64,000 nt of DNA from Caballeronia sp. TF1N1 (GTDB taxonomy: Bacteria > Pseudomonadota > Gammaproteobacteria > Burkholderiales > Burkholderiaceae): assembly GCF_022878925.1 (NCBI RefSeq), contig NZ_CP084627.1:1364001-1428000 (forward strand). The letters run 5' to 3'. A program made the position numbers and the translations under genes. Of this stretch, positions 26,246-32,820 are shown in pieces. The notes below the pieces were generated by a model. That model made no database searches and was not told the origin of the DNA. It saw only the letters and a list, made by a program, of their open reading frames with translations. Each line of letters begins with the position of its first letter. Position 1 is the first letter of the stretch.

Positions 26246-26253
26246 GGATGACC

Positions 26254-26448
26254 TCACAGGTCGTTGTCGTGACCGCACGGCAAAGAGCCGTCGGCGTTTT
26301 GCTTCGCACCGCACGCGATGCAGATCTTCTTCGGCTGCTGCGCGCGCTCGCGCTCTTGCCATTCGGCGGTGAGCGGACCATCGAACATGCGGCCGGTCGT
26401 GATGAAGTCGGGGAACGCAGTAGGGATGAAGTCAGGACTCGCGCTCAT
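26254..26448 (-). CDS. small phage protein with Cys-rich tail
   Basis: 64 residues, with I-C-I-A-C-G-A-K and a later C-G-H, which could bind a metal. The ATG overlaps the stop of the CP76-like gene (ATGA) and the stop is 8 bp from the antirepressor start, so it is part of the leftward early operon. Function unknown. Confidence 0.65.
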   Translation of the reverse strand: MSASPDFIPTAFPDFITTGRMFDGPLTAEWQERERAQQPKKICIACGAKQNADGSLPCGHDNDL

Positions 26449-26981
26449 CACGAAGCCTTCTTCACGAGCGACGCGGCAGCCGATTGCGGCTCGCGACGGT
26501 AGATGCGTTTCGTCAGCATGTTGATTTCCTCGACGGCGCGGTGAATCAAACCGCCGATGCGTTCAAGGTCTGCCATCTCTTGATCGTCGACTTCGCCATC
26601 AGCGGTGGCTTCGCGGAAGCGCTTGGCGAGCTGGCCGTAATGCACGGTCAGACTCATGAACTTGTCGACGATCTCTTCGTTGTCGGGCTCTTCGCAAGCG
26701 TCCGGAAGCTTGACCATGACGGCGTTGCGCTGAGCAAGCCAGGCTTCGAGGATTCGCTCGTCGTCCGTCAGGTCGGTCATGCGGACAGCGTCGGCCAAGT
26801 TCAGCACGTTGCGGTTCTCAGGCGTTCGGTTCGTGTTGACCTTGTTGCGCAAGAGAGCGCCAGACATGCCGAGGCGCGGCGCGAGCGCTTCGCATCCGCC
26901 TGGATATTCATGTGCTACTGCGTATGCTGCGTCGGCTGTGTTCACGGCAACTCCAAACGAATGTTTCTTCTGAGGGTTCAC
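26448..26981 (-). CDS. phage regulatory protein, CP76/CII-like family
   Basis: 177 residues resembling the CP76/CII-like family (H-E-Y-P-G-G-C-E-A-L-A, R-L-G-M-S-G-A-L-L-R-N-K-V-N, L-T-D-D-E-R-I-L-E-A). The first part is helix-turn-helix-like, the rest helical. Its place in the leftward operon after cro matches a CII-like switch to lysogeny. The start is a GTG at 26981 without a strong ribosome-binding site; no ATG fits better. Confidence 0.8.
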   Translation of the reverse strand: MNPQKKHSFGVAVNTADAAYAVAHEYPGGCEALAPRLGMSGALLRNKVNTNRTPENRNVLNLADAVRMTDLTDDERILEAWLAQRNAVMVKLPDACEEPDNEEIVDKFMSLTVHYGQLAKRFREATADGEVDDQEMADLERIGGLIHRAVEEINMLTKRIYRREPQSAAASLVKKAS

Positions 26982-27130
26982 CCGTATAAAGTGGCGTCAT
27001 AAGAAAAAACGACACGTTTGACGGGGTAAAACAAAAATGACAACAAGCGCGAGTGACCAAAGCGCCGTTAGTACTGCGAATCACAGACCGGTGAGCCATC
27101 CACTCAAACCGGCAGCAGACTCGGCGCCGC

Positions 27131-27304
27131 TTACTTCGTTACTTTTGCTGGTCCTGCTGAGTCCGTTTGCAGTTTGCGGGCTTGCAGGACCGCTTCTTTA
27201 CGCGCCTCGTCGAGTTGGTTACCTCGAATCCCCGCCGCGATAAGACCGAATAGCATCGTTCGAATCTCTTTCTGGACAGCCGCGCTGATTGGCGTCTCGG
27301 TCAT
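27131..27304 (-). CDS. small phage protein after cro
   Basis: A 57-residue protein, M-T-E-T-P-I-S-A-A-V-Q-K ... A-K-V-T-K, mostly helical and charged (D-E-A-R-K-E-A-V-L-Q-A-R-K). Its ATG overlaps the stop of the cro-like gene as ATGA, which is the main reason to call it. No family recognised. The 149 bp between it and the CP76-like gene hold nothing I can name. Confidence 0.6.
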   Translation of the reverse strand: MTETPISAAVQKEIRTMLFGLIAAGIRGNQLDEARKEAVLQARKLQTDSAGPAKVTK

Positions 27305-27504
27305 GCAGCCGCCCGCTGAGACACCACCTGCTCGTACAGCCGGACAATCGCCTGCAGCGTTGTGCCCTTGCAGTCAGGCTGACCATTGAGGATGCGGTTG
27401 ACGGTCGGCTGCGAGGTGCCCAATTTCTCGGCGAGCGCGATCTCACCAAGCCCCAAAGCGGACTTGATCTCTTTCAGCATTTGGCGGGCAGTTGGCGTGT
27501 TCAT
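27301..27504 (-). CDS. Cro-like repressor
   Basis: A 67-residue single-domain helix-turn-helix protein (L-G-E-I-A-L-A-E-K-L-G-T-S-Q-P-T-V-N-R-I-L-N-G). It is the first gene leftward from the cI/cro control region and divergent from the CI-like gene. The start at 27504 fits HTH proteins of this size better than the frame extended to 27540, which would run through the promoter. Confidence 0.82.
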   Translation of the reverse strand: MNTPTARQMLKEIKSALGLGEIALAEKLGTSQPTVNRILNGQPDCKGTTLQAIVRLYEQVVSQRAAA

Positions 27505-27595
27505 AAAAATCATTCTATACGCAGATGGATAGACGGTCAATACATCAATGGATACTTGTTTGTCTAGTTCTTATACGCCCGCGTATATTCACGGG
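27505..27595. promoter_or_regulatory. cI/cro control region (pR, operators)
   Basis: Leftward promoter pR: -35 TTGACC (complement of 27535-27540) and -10 TATAGA or TAGAAT (27512-27519), with the half-site ATGGATAGAC at 27525-27534 lying between them. A related ATGGATACTT is at 27548-27557, and the dyad TATACGC-CC-GCGTATA at 27572-27587 lies 8 bp upstream of the cI start. The ATGRATA half-site recurs at the second early promoter near 30690-30720. Confidence 0.6.
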
Positions 27596-28522
27596 ATGAA
27601 CATCTCAGACCGTCTCGATTTGCTGATGAAACTTCGCAACATCGGCAGCCAAAGCGCGCTCGCGCGCAGCTCAGGAGTTCCTCAGCCGACTATCAACCGT
27701 ATCCTGAAAGGCACGACCGCCAGTCCGGACGTTCCGACGCTTCAGAAGCTCGCGACTGCGCTCGAGAGCAATGTGAACTGGCTCGCCGAGGGCCTCGGTC
27801 CAGGGCCTGATAGCCCCGATCACCGGCCAAAAGACCCCGTTATTCACGGGATTGGGGACGGCGGCCTCGCCGCTAGAATTAAGTCTTTGCTGGAGGACTT
27901 AGGCGGGAACGAGACCCGCCTAGCAGCGGGCGCGAAGACAGATCTCGCGACGGTGCTCGACCTTCTCAGCGGCAAGATTCAGCGTCTGGACGTCGATTTG
28001 GCGGTTGCGATGCAGGAGGCCTTCGGTGTCAACTCAGTCTGGTTGATGCTCGGGAAGGGTCCGCGGAAGACAGCTATCCGGCACAACGACCCGTATGAAC
28101 CAATCCCTGTCACAGGCTGGCGGGGTGTACCGGTAGTGGGAATGGCCCAGTTAGGAGACAACGGTTTTTGGGCTGACGTGGAGTACCCCGTCGGCCAAGG
28201 CGATGGCTTCGTAGATGTGCCGACGAAGGACAAGGACGCGTACGCCATTCGTTGCAGCGGGGATTCCATGCGCCCGCGGATTAAGGATCGTGAGTTCGTT
28301 GTGATCGAGCCGAACCATCCGATCGAGCCAGGCGACGAAGTGCTCGTGAAGTCGAAGGACGGCCGGGTGATGGTAAAGGAGTTCCTGTACAAGCGATCTG
28401 GGCGCGTGCATTTGATCTCAACGAACGAGCAGCACGGCACCATCTCGTTTGCGGATGAAGAAATCGAGAAGATGCACTACGTAGGATGGATCGCCAAGCC
28501 TTCTGCATGGCGCCCTGATTAA
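27596..28522 (+). CDS. CI-like repressor with two HTH regions and S24 peptidase domain
   Basis: A 308-residue prophage repressor. An N-terminal HTH (residues about 1-60: Q-S-A-L-A-R-S-S-G-V-P-Q-P-T-I-N-R-I-L) is followed by a second HTH-like segment (about 90-150), then a LexA/S24 domain with catalytic Ser224 (C-S-G-D-S-M) and Lys261. The usual Ala-Gly cleavage pair is not obvious (V-V-G-M-A-Q-L-G), so induction might depend on an antirepressor rather than self-cleavage. The ATG at 27596 is the first downstream of the operators. Confidence 0.88.
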   Translation: MNISDRLDLLMKLRNIGSQSALARSSGVPQPTINRILKGTTASPDVPTLQKLATALESNVNWLAEGLGPGPDSPDHRPKDPVIHGIGDGGLAARIKSLLEDLGGNETRLAAGAKTDLATVLDLLSGKIQRLDVDLAVAMQEAFGVNSVWLMLGKGPRKTAIRHNDPYEPIPVTGWRGVPVVGMAQLGDNGFWADVEYPVGQGDGFVDVPTKDKDAYAIRCSGDSMRPRIKDREFVVIEPNHPIEPGDEVLVKSKDGRVMVKEFLYKRSGRVHLISTNEQHGTISFADEEIEKMHYVGWIAKPSAWRPD

Positions 28523-28537
28523 AACAACAAGGAAAAT

Positions 28538-28957
28538 ATGAACACCACGAGAGAGCCGGCATGGCAGGAAGAAACGACGGCAGCGTCATCGAGGACTGAG
28601 CGGGTATTCATGGACGAGGGGCCTATTCGCGTGACGAGCGCGCGGTTCCTGGTTCCGGGGAACACCTTCGCAATGAGCGGCGTCACTTCGGTGAGACATA
28701 TCGAGAAAGATCCGGCGCTCGTCTTTGGCTACCTTCTGATCATCGGCGGTGTCTTCTTGTGTCTAAGCCCAAGCTTGATCGCGATGGGCGTCATTTTCGT
28801 CTTGGGCGGTGCCATCTATCTGTGGAAAGGAAAAGGGAGATACGACGTCCGACTGCAAACCGCGTCTGGCGAAATCAAAGCTTTGACCTCCCGCGACAAG
28901 GATTTCGTCCGGCGCGTGGTATATGCCTTGAACGAAGCAATTGTCTACAGAGGCTGA
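28538..28957 (+). CDS. DUF6232-like small membrane protein
   Basis: 139 residues with two adjacent membrane helices (about 62-105, G-Y-L-L-I-I-G-G-V-F-L and M-G-V-I-F-V-L-G-G-A-I-Y-L-W) flanked by V-T-S-V-R-H and a charged C-terminal beta region. The arrangement resembles DUF6232 proteins. It follows cI by 15 bp and is probably expressed in the lysogen. Function unknown. Confidence 0.75.
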   Translation: MNTTREPAWQEETTAASSRTERVFMDEGPIRVTSARFLVPGNTFAMSGVTSVRHIEKDPALVFGYLLIIGGVFLCLSPSLIAMGVIFVLGGAIYLWKGKGRYDVRLQTASGEIKALTSRDKDFVRRVVYALNEAIVYRG

Positions 28958-28961
28958 ACGC

Positions 28962-29300
28962 ATGCGCAGATACGTTTTCGCCTTAGTGCTTAGCGCCTCG
29001 ATCGTAGGCTGCGCATCGAGCGGCGACATGCGCGAGCGCGCGCCTGTATTTTCTGGAAAGACCTCCCGGCCGGCAGTCGAATATGCCGGCTGCGTGCAAC
29101 AGGGTTGGATCGACGCCGGTTACCTTGGCGTCAATTTCGTCCCTACGCCCGGCGGCGTTACGTTGAGCACCACTGGTGTCTCGGGAACATATCTCCTGCT
29201 CGACGTTGTGGCGGATAGCGATACGCGGCGAGTGACGTTCTACAGCCGCGCCGTCTTCGGCGAGCAGAAGTACATCGATGTGGCGCGGAAGTGTTTGTGA
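28962..29300 (+). CDS. small lipoprotein, probable lysogenic-conversion gene
   Basis: 112 residues with signal peptide and lipobox (S-A-S-I-V-G-C-A). The C-terminal part is F-G-E-Q-K-Y-I-D-V-A-R-K-C-L. A second, broken copy of this C-terminus lies downstream at 29580-29624. It follows the DUF6232-like gene by 4 bp. No known function. Confidence 0.7.
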   Translation: MRRYVFALVLSASIVGCASSGDMRERAPVFSGKTSRPAVEYAGCVQQGWIDAGYLGVNFVPTPGGVTLSTTGVSGTYLLLDVVADSDTRRVTFYSRAVFGEQKYIDVARKCL

Positions 29301-29331
29301 CGCCCATGTCTTTCCACAAGATGGCGGACCT

Positions 29332-29547
29332 ATGAATGAAAAAGATGTCGCCTGGACGAAAATTCAGATGTTCAAAGCCATCCGGGCCTACCAAACCGGG
29401 TTAGCAGAGATCTCCGCTCGGGCAGACGATTTCTCTGGGCAGCTGAAAGGGGCTGCGCTTACTCAAGAGGTGCGCACGTTTCTCGACCAAATCGCCGGCC
29501 TAGTTGTCAGTACCACAGTCGACGTAGCTGAGCTGCTCGACAAATAA
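29332..29547 (+). CDS. hypothetical small helical protein
   Basis: 71 residues from the ATG at 29332 (M-N-E-K-D-V-A-W-T-K), predicted all-helical with no cysteine. It lies 31 bp after the lipoprotein gene. Not recognised. A GC-rich hairpin (GGCCCGG/CCGGGCC, 29548-29577) follows the stop. Confidence 0.55.
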   Translation: MNEKDVAWTKIQMFKAIRAYQTGLAEISARADDFSGQLKGAALTQEVRTFLDQIAGLVVSTTVDVAELLDK

Positions 29548-29579
29548 GGCCCGGTGAAGCTACGCATCGCCGGGCCGCC

Positions 29580-29624
29580 TTCGGCGAGCAGAGGTACGTT
29601 GATGTGGTGAGGAAGTGTTTGTGA
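29580..29624 (+). pseudogene. duplicated 3' end of the 28962 lipoprotein gene
   Basis: Encodes F-G-E-Q-R-Y-V-D-V-V-R-K-C-L and a stop, matching the last 14 codons at 29256-29300 with three changes. Nothing upstream continues the frame as a gene. It marks an old tandem duplication followed by deletion. Confidence 0.7.
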
Positions 29625-29664
29625 TGGCGATGAACACCACACCCACGCAACGAAATAGGGGCGA

Positions 29665-29778
29665 TGTTCAGTTTTGTTCAGGCTTCGTGTGTTCAGGGGT
29701 GTTCAGGCTTGAAATCTGCTTAACAATGACCACATATGTTAGGCCAAGAGTCCAACGGTAGACTGTTAAGGTGTTCAG
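29665..29778. repeat. five TGTTCAG direct repeats upstream of the Doc module
   Basis: TGTTCAG begins at 29665, 29675, 29690, 29700 and 29772, giving spacings of 10, 15 and 10 bp among the first four. The region from 29625 to 29893 holds no gene and is AT-richer than its surroundings. Placement suggests an operator array for the antitoxin. Confidence 0.6.
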
Positions 29779-29893
29779 TTTCAATAGACGTGTACGATGA
29801 CACGCTTTAAAAGTGTTTCAGTTGTGCACTGCCATACAGTTTCGCCGTAGAATGCCGTCAATAGGAAAGTTCAACACCCGAAGGAGAGCCCAA

Positions 29894-30076
29894 ATGATTC
29901 GCCAAGGAAAGACCGGGACCATCCACGGTATCGAAGTCAAAGCTCGGTCCCATCAACAACAACCTACCGTCGACATCAATATTCGCACGACCGAAGGGCG
30001 CCGAAAGGTTGTTGCAGCGGCGAAACTTGTGCTCGAACAACATCATGATGTTATCCGAGCGCTAGCGTTCCGATGA
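29894..30076 (+). CDS. putative antitoxin of the Doc module
   Basis: A 60-residue protein (M-I-R-Q-G-K-T-G-T-I-H-G), basic, with a helical C-terminus (R-K-V-V-A-A-A-K-L-V-L-E-Q-H-H-D-V-I-R). It has an AAGGAGA ribosome-binding site, and its stop overlaps the doc start as ATGA. It does not look like Phd, the usual Doc partner. The antitoxin role comes only from gene order, size and coupling. Confidence 0.65.
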   Translation: MIRQGKTGTIHGIEVKARSHQQQPTVDINIRTTEGRRKVVAAAKLVLEQHHDVIRALAFR

Positions 30077-30471
30077 TTCTCGACTGTGACCTGGTTATCG
30101 TCATTCATGACGTGGTGTTGAGCGAGGAACCGGGTGTACAAGGTATCAATAGAAGCGCGCTCGAGGGCGCGCTTTCTCGTATTGAAGCAAAACGATATTA
30201 CGAGCAGCTAGAGGATGTCTTCGAGATAGCTGGCATGTACGCTGAAGCTATCGCTAGAGGGCATGCATTCACCGACGCAAACAAGCGTACGGCATTGATG
30301 GCTGCCCTTGTCTATCTCGCTTTGAATTTCTTCTTAGTGCAACGTACACCGGCCCTAGAAGAGATAATGGTTGATGTGGCCAAGGGGATTCTTGGTTACG
30401 CAGACCTTGCCAACATTTTCTCCACTTTGGCAGAGCCTCTTGAGCGTGACCCACCATCAGACCCTGCCTAG
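30073..30471 (+). CDS. doc: death-on-curing (Doc) toxin, Fic superfamily
   Basis: 132 residues with the canonical Doc motif H64-A-F-T-D68-A-N70-K71-R72-T-A-L. In P1 Doc this motif phosphorylates and inactivates EF-Tu. The length equals that of P1 Doc (126), and every residue of the motif is intact, so the toxin is probably active. A terminator follows 24 bp after the stop. Confidence 0.9.
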   Translation: MILDCDLVIVIHDVVLSEEPGVQGINRSALEGALSRIEAKRYYEQLEDVFEIAGMYAEAIARGHAFTDANKRTALMAALVYLALNFFLVQRTPALEEIMVDVAKGILGYADLANIFSTLAEPLERDPPSDPA

Positions 30472-30494
30472 GGAAATTTCGGTCTGCGCGCATC

Positions 30495-30517
30495 AACCCG
30501 CTTCGGCGGGTTTTTTG
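30495..30517 (+). terminator. rho-independent terminator of the Doc module
   Basis: Stem AACCCGC/GCGGGTT with a TTCG loop, followed by a run of T residues. Confidence 0.9.
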
Positions 30518-30529
30518 TTGGCCGCACGT

Positions 30530-30557
30530 TTGCCTTCGTTGATGCGTCTCCTATACT
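30530..30557 (+). promoter_or_regulatory. sigma-70-like promoter for a candidate small RNA
   Basis: TTGCCT at 30530-30535 and TATACT at 30552-30557, spacer 16 bp. It stands between two terminators with no reading frame behind it. Confidence 0.5.
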
Positions 30558-30563
30558 CGAATC

Positions 30564-30641
30564 GGCCATAGCTCAACTTCAGTCGTCCACGCGACTTGAG
30601 GCCAATCCCGCACCAATCTCCCCGGTGCGGGATTTTTTTTG
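30564..30641 (+). ncRNA. candidate prophage small RNA
   Basis: About 77 nt between a good promoter (30530-30557) and a strong terminator (30605-30640, stem ATCCCGCACC/GGTGCGGGAT plus eight T). It contains a small internal AGTCG/CGACT hairpin. No coding frame is apparent. Its closeness to the toxin gene makes an antitoxin-type or regulatory RNA possible, but nothing in the sequence proves it. Confidence 0.45.
30605..30641 (+). terminator. rho-independent terminator
   Basis: Ten-base stem ATCCCGCACC/GGTGCGGGAT followed by T8. Confidence 0.9.
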
Positions 30642-30676
30642 CCTACACGCAGCACCTTCCCCGCATGTTACAAATT

Positions 30677-30731
30677 TATCCATCGATCTATTCATTTGCG
30701 TATTGACTATGTCTATTCATCGACGTATAGT
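30677..30731 (+). promoter_or_regulatory. second early prophage promoter (pL-like) with repressor half-sites
   Basis: TTGACT (30703-30708), a 17-bp spacer and TATAGT (30726-30731). Repressor-type half-sites ATGGATA (complement of 30677-30683), ATGAATAGA (complement of 30687-30695) and ATGAATAGA (complement of 30712-30720) overlap it. The spacer sequence GTCTATTCAT closely matches GTCTATCCAT in the pR spacer. Confidence 0.7.
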
Positions 30732-30770
30732 AACTCCCGTGCACTCACCCACGGATCTCGGGAGACGAAC

Positions 30771-30854
30771 ATGGGAAAGCTCGCAGCAATAAGCGTAGGT
30801 CTCTTCGTTGGCATCCTCGCGACGGCGGGTGGTCTTTGGCTCTTGACCATCTAA
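30771..30854 (+). CDS. 27-residue single-pass membrane peptide
   Basis: M-G-K-L-A-A-I-S-V-G ending L-L-T-I, almost entirely one membrane helix. A GGGAGA ribosome-binding site stands 5 bp ahead and the pL-like promoter lies 40 bp upstream, so it should be the first product of the early rightward operon. Function unknown. Confidence 0.6.
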   Translation: MGKLAAISVGLFVGILATAGGLWLLTI

Positions 30855-30867
30855 CCGGGGATAGACG

Positions 30868-30993
30868 ATGGACCGCGTTATCAACGACACCGACCTCAAG
30901 ACCGTGAATGTCTTCACGGCAGCGTTTGGCGTTATCTGCCTCGTAGGCGCTACTGCCACGGTTATCTGCGCCCACCTGCAAGGGCTTCTGTGA
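30868..30993 (+). CDS. 41-residue membrane peptide
   Basis: M-D-R-V-I-N-D-T-D-L-K ... A-H-L-Q-G-L-L, with one membrane helix (F-G-V-I-C-L-V-G-A-T-A-T-V-I-C). The stop overlaps the next start as TGATG. It fits the run of tightly packed early genes. Not recognised. Confidence 0.6.
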   Translation: MDRVINDTDLKTVNVFTAAFGVICLVGATATVICAHLQGLL

Positions 30994-31193
30994 TGAAGAC
31001 GCCCGCCCGCAATACCGACCTGCGCCACCTCGATACGAGCAGCGCACTCACGATCGAAGAGCGCCGCGCGATCCTGCGTAAGCGTCAGCGCGAAGCACTC
31101 GGATTGACCGAGCCGCGTGTGCAGATTGGCAAGTTCCACGTTCCGGCGAAGGTTGCGCGTCAGTTCGCGTACATCGACGTCAGCCCTCGCTAA
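30993..31193 (+). CDS. small basic phage protein
   Basis: 66 residues, M-K-T-P-A-R-N-T-D with a helical charged centre (E-E-R-R-A-I-L-R-K-R-Q-R-E-A-L) and a beta tail. Starts by TGATG coupling from the gene before. Function unknown. Confidence 0.65.
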   Translation: MKTPARNTDLRHLDTSSALTIEERRAILRKRQREALGLTEPRVQIGKFHVPAKVARQFAYIDVSPR

Positions 31194-31219
31194 CCGCATC
31201 CCGATAAAGCTCACCGATC

Positions 31220-31330
31220 ATGACACCTTGGCTCGTAGCACTCCTCATCATCTGGCTTGTAACTGGATACGGCGCTTATCTGATCGTCCGAAACACCGAC
31301 GAACGGCGCGATACCCGCGAGGTTCACTGA
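31220..31330 (+). CDS. 36-residue single-pass membrane peptide
   Basis: M-T-P-W-L-V-A-L-L-I-I-W-L-V-T-G then a charged tail (R-N-T-D-E-R-R-D-T-R-E-V-H). One membrane helix. Called from composition, start codon and position in the gene run; no clear family. Confidence 0.5.
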   Translation: MTPWLVALLIIWLVTGYGAYLIVRNTDERRDTREVH

Positions 31331-31682
31331 ATTTCAACCCACCGCGTGCCGGCGCGTAATCCGGCTTGTTGAAGGGTGGCGAATGCGCAGGCTGATGCGC
31401 GGCGAGTGGAGTCAACCGGGCGGGCAGACATCCTAGGTCGGGATGCATCCGACTGCTATGAAAACATGCGCGCCGCTCTGTGCTGGAAATCAGTACCAGC
31501 CGCCACCCTTGAACAGGACGCTGAGCACCTACGCGGAAGCCGCAGGCGTAGGCCGTAGCTGGGGACGGGCACCTCAGCCACCCGCCGGAGATGGTGAATA
31601 TTCCCGGCGCCGGACGAAGGGTAACCGGCACATATAAACCGGCCGCACGTCCGCCACGTGCATTACACGAGGAGCACCAGAA
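31331..31682 (+). other. 352-bp leader without a clear gene, strongly structured
   Basis: Possible RNA stems: GCCGG/CCGGC (31348-31352 with 31361-31365), a long-range 9-bp pair AGGGTGGCG/CGCCACCCT (31373-31381 with 31501-31509), and CCTACGC/GCGTAGG (31528-31534 with 31546-31552). A frame from 31458 to 31637 could encode 59 residues ending R-R-R-T-K-G-N-R-H-I; I cannot decide between peptide and RNA. It precedes the exported-protein genes. Confidence 0.4.
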
Positions 31683-32168
31683 ATGAAGAAGCAAATCGCA
31701 TTGGCAGTCGTCGCAGCAGCATTCGCATCGTTGTTCAATGTCGCTCACGCAACGGGTATCGAAGGCGGGATCGTCGTCGGCGCCGGAGCATCGGCATTCG
31801 GCGGCAGCGTGTCGGGCTCGGCTGCCAGCATCAGCAACGGCAATGCAGTGACGGCCGCGCAGGTCGGCGCCACGGGCGCTTCGTATCAGAACGCGTTCAA
31901 CAACACGGGCGGCACGGCAACGATTGGCGGTGGCGTGAATAGCGTCGGCGCGACGGTCGTCACCAACACGACGCAGTTTTCGAACTCAGGTGTGACGGGT
32001 TCGGCGGTCGGCAATGCCCCGACGAACGTCGGCAACAGCATCGCAAATGGCGGCGCGGCATACGGCAATACGACGACGGCAGCACAGGGCAGCGCGCAGT
32101 TCGCAACCGGCGCTATCGGTGCGGTCGGTGCAATTGGCGGTATCGCAGGTATCTCGTTCATCCACTAA
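31683..32168 (+). CDS. exported Gly/Ser/Asn/Ala-rich protein
   Basis: 161 residues with a clear signal peptide (ending N-V-A-H-A) and a mature part made almost wholly of G, S, N, A, T and V in short repeats such as G-N-A-V-T and N-T-G-G-T-A-T-I-G-G-G. The composition suggests an extended or beta-rich secreted or surface protein. CGAGGAG lies before the ATG. Probably a lysogenic-conversion cargo gene. Confidence 0.75.
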   Translation: MKKQIALAVVAAAFASLFNVAHATGIEGGIVVGAGASAFGGSVSGSAASISNGNAVTAAQVGATGASYQNAFNNTGGTATIGGGVNSVGATVVTNTTQFSNSGVTGSAVGNAPTNVGNSIANGGAAYGNTTTAAQGSAQFATGAIGAVGAIGGIAGISFIH

Positions 32169-32231
32169 GCGCAGCGCTTCCCATAACCGGTAGCGGGGTC
32201 GAGCGACCGACCCCGCGCCCAGGAGCCTCAC

Positions 32232-32795
32232 ATGAAAACGACTTTCATCGCCCTCATAGCGCTCTTCGCGGTTGCACCCGCGATGGCTCAAGTGTCGGGC
32301 AACGCAGAGAACACGTCAACCACGTCTTCCGTGGCAGGCGCGACGAATCAAGGCAACGCTCAACAGATCACCTTCAACAGCCCCAACAAGGTCGAGTACA
32401 GCGGCAGCTACACGGCGCGCACGACCGGCAATGCGGTCCTCCCTGGCTTCGCAGGCTCGTTCTCTGGTGACTATTGCGGCGGAACGGCTGGCCTTGCCGC
32501 TGGCGGACCGGGTTTCGCGGTAAGCGTTGGCGCGCCAAAGATCGACGAGGCGTGCGTGATGCTCCGCACCTTCGAACGCGTGCAGCAAGCCGCGGTATCT
32601 GATCCCGAAAACGCAAAAGAACTCCGATCGGCAGCGTTGGACATCCTCGCTTCCATCGACCCGAAAGTCCGTTCGATCTTCTTGAAGCACAAGCTGCTCA
32701 AGGGCGAGACGGAAACGACGACGACGAACGCTGATGGCAAGCAAGTCTATGCGGTAGCGCAGCCCGAGTCGACGCGCGTTTCATCCGGTAACTGA
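32232..32795 (+). CDS. exported protein, companion of the Gly-rich protein
   Basis: 187 residues with a signal peptide ending A-P-A-M-A. The front half shares the N/T/S/G style of its neighbour (G-N-A-E-N-T-S-T-T-S-S). The C-terminal half is helical (E-L-R-S-A-A-L-D-I-L-A-S-I-D-P-K-V-R-S-I-F) with two or three cysteines. It has AGGAG upstream. Function unknown; likely works with the preceding protein. Confidence 0.72.
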   Translation: MKTTFIALIALFAVAPAMAQVSGNAENTSTTSSVAGATNQGNAQQITFNSPNKVEYSGSYTARTTGNAVLPGFAGSFSGDYCGGTAGLAAGGPGFAVSVGAPKIDEACVMLRTFERVQQAAVSDPENAKELRSAALDILASIDPKVRSIFLKHKLLKGETETTTTNADGKQVYAVAQPESTRVSSGN

Positions 32796-32820
32796 CGGAG
32801 TTATTGCTTTGACACAAAAT

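Noticed and set aside
27037..27243. 68-codon rightward frame with a hydrophobic stretch
   Set aside because: Antisense to the 57-residue protein that is coupled to cro; no ribosome-binding site.
29665..29778. TGTTCAG repeats considered as replication iterons
   Set aside because: No replication initiator gene nearby and the element is integrated; an antitoxin operator is simpler.
31376..31558. 60-codon frame in the structured leader
   Set aside because: No ribosome-binding site and composition typical of a shadow frame.
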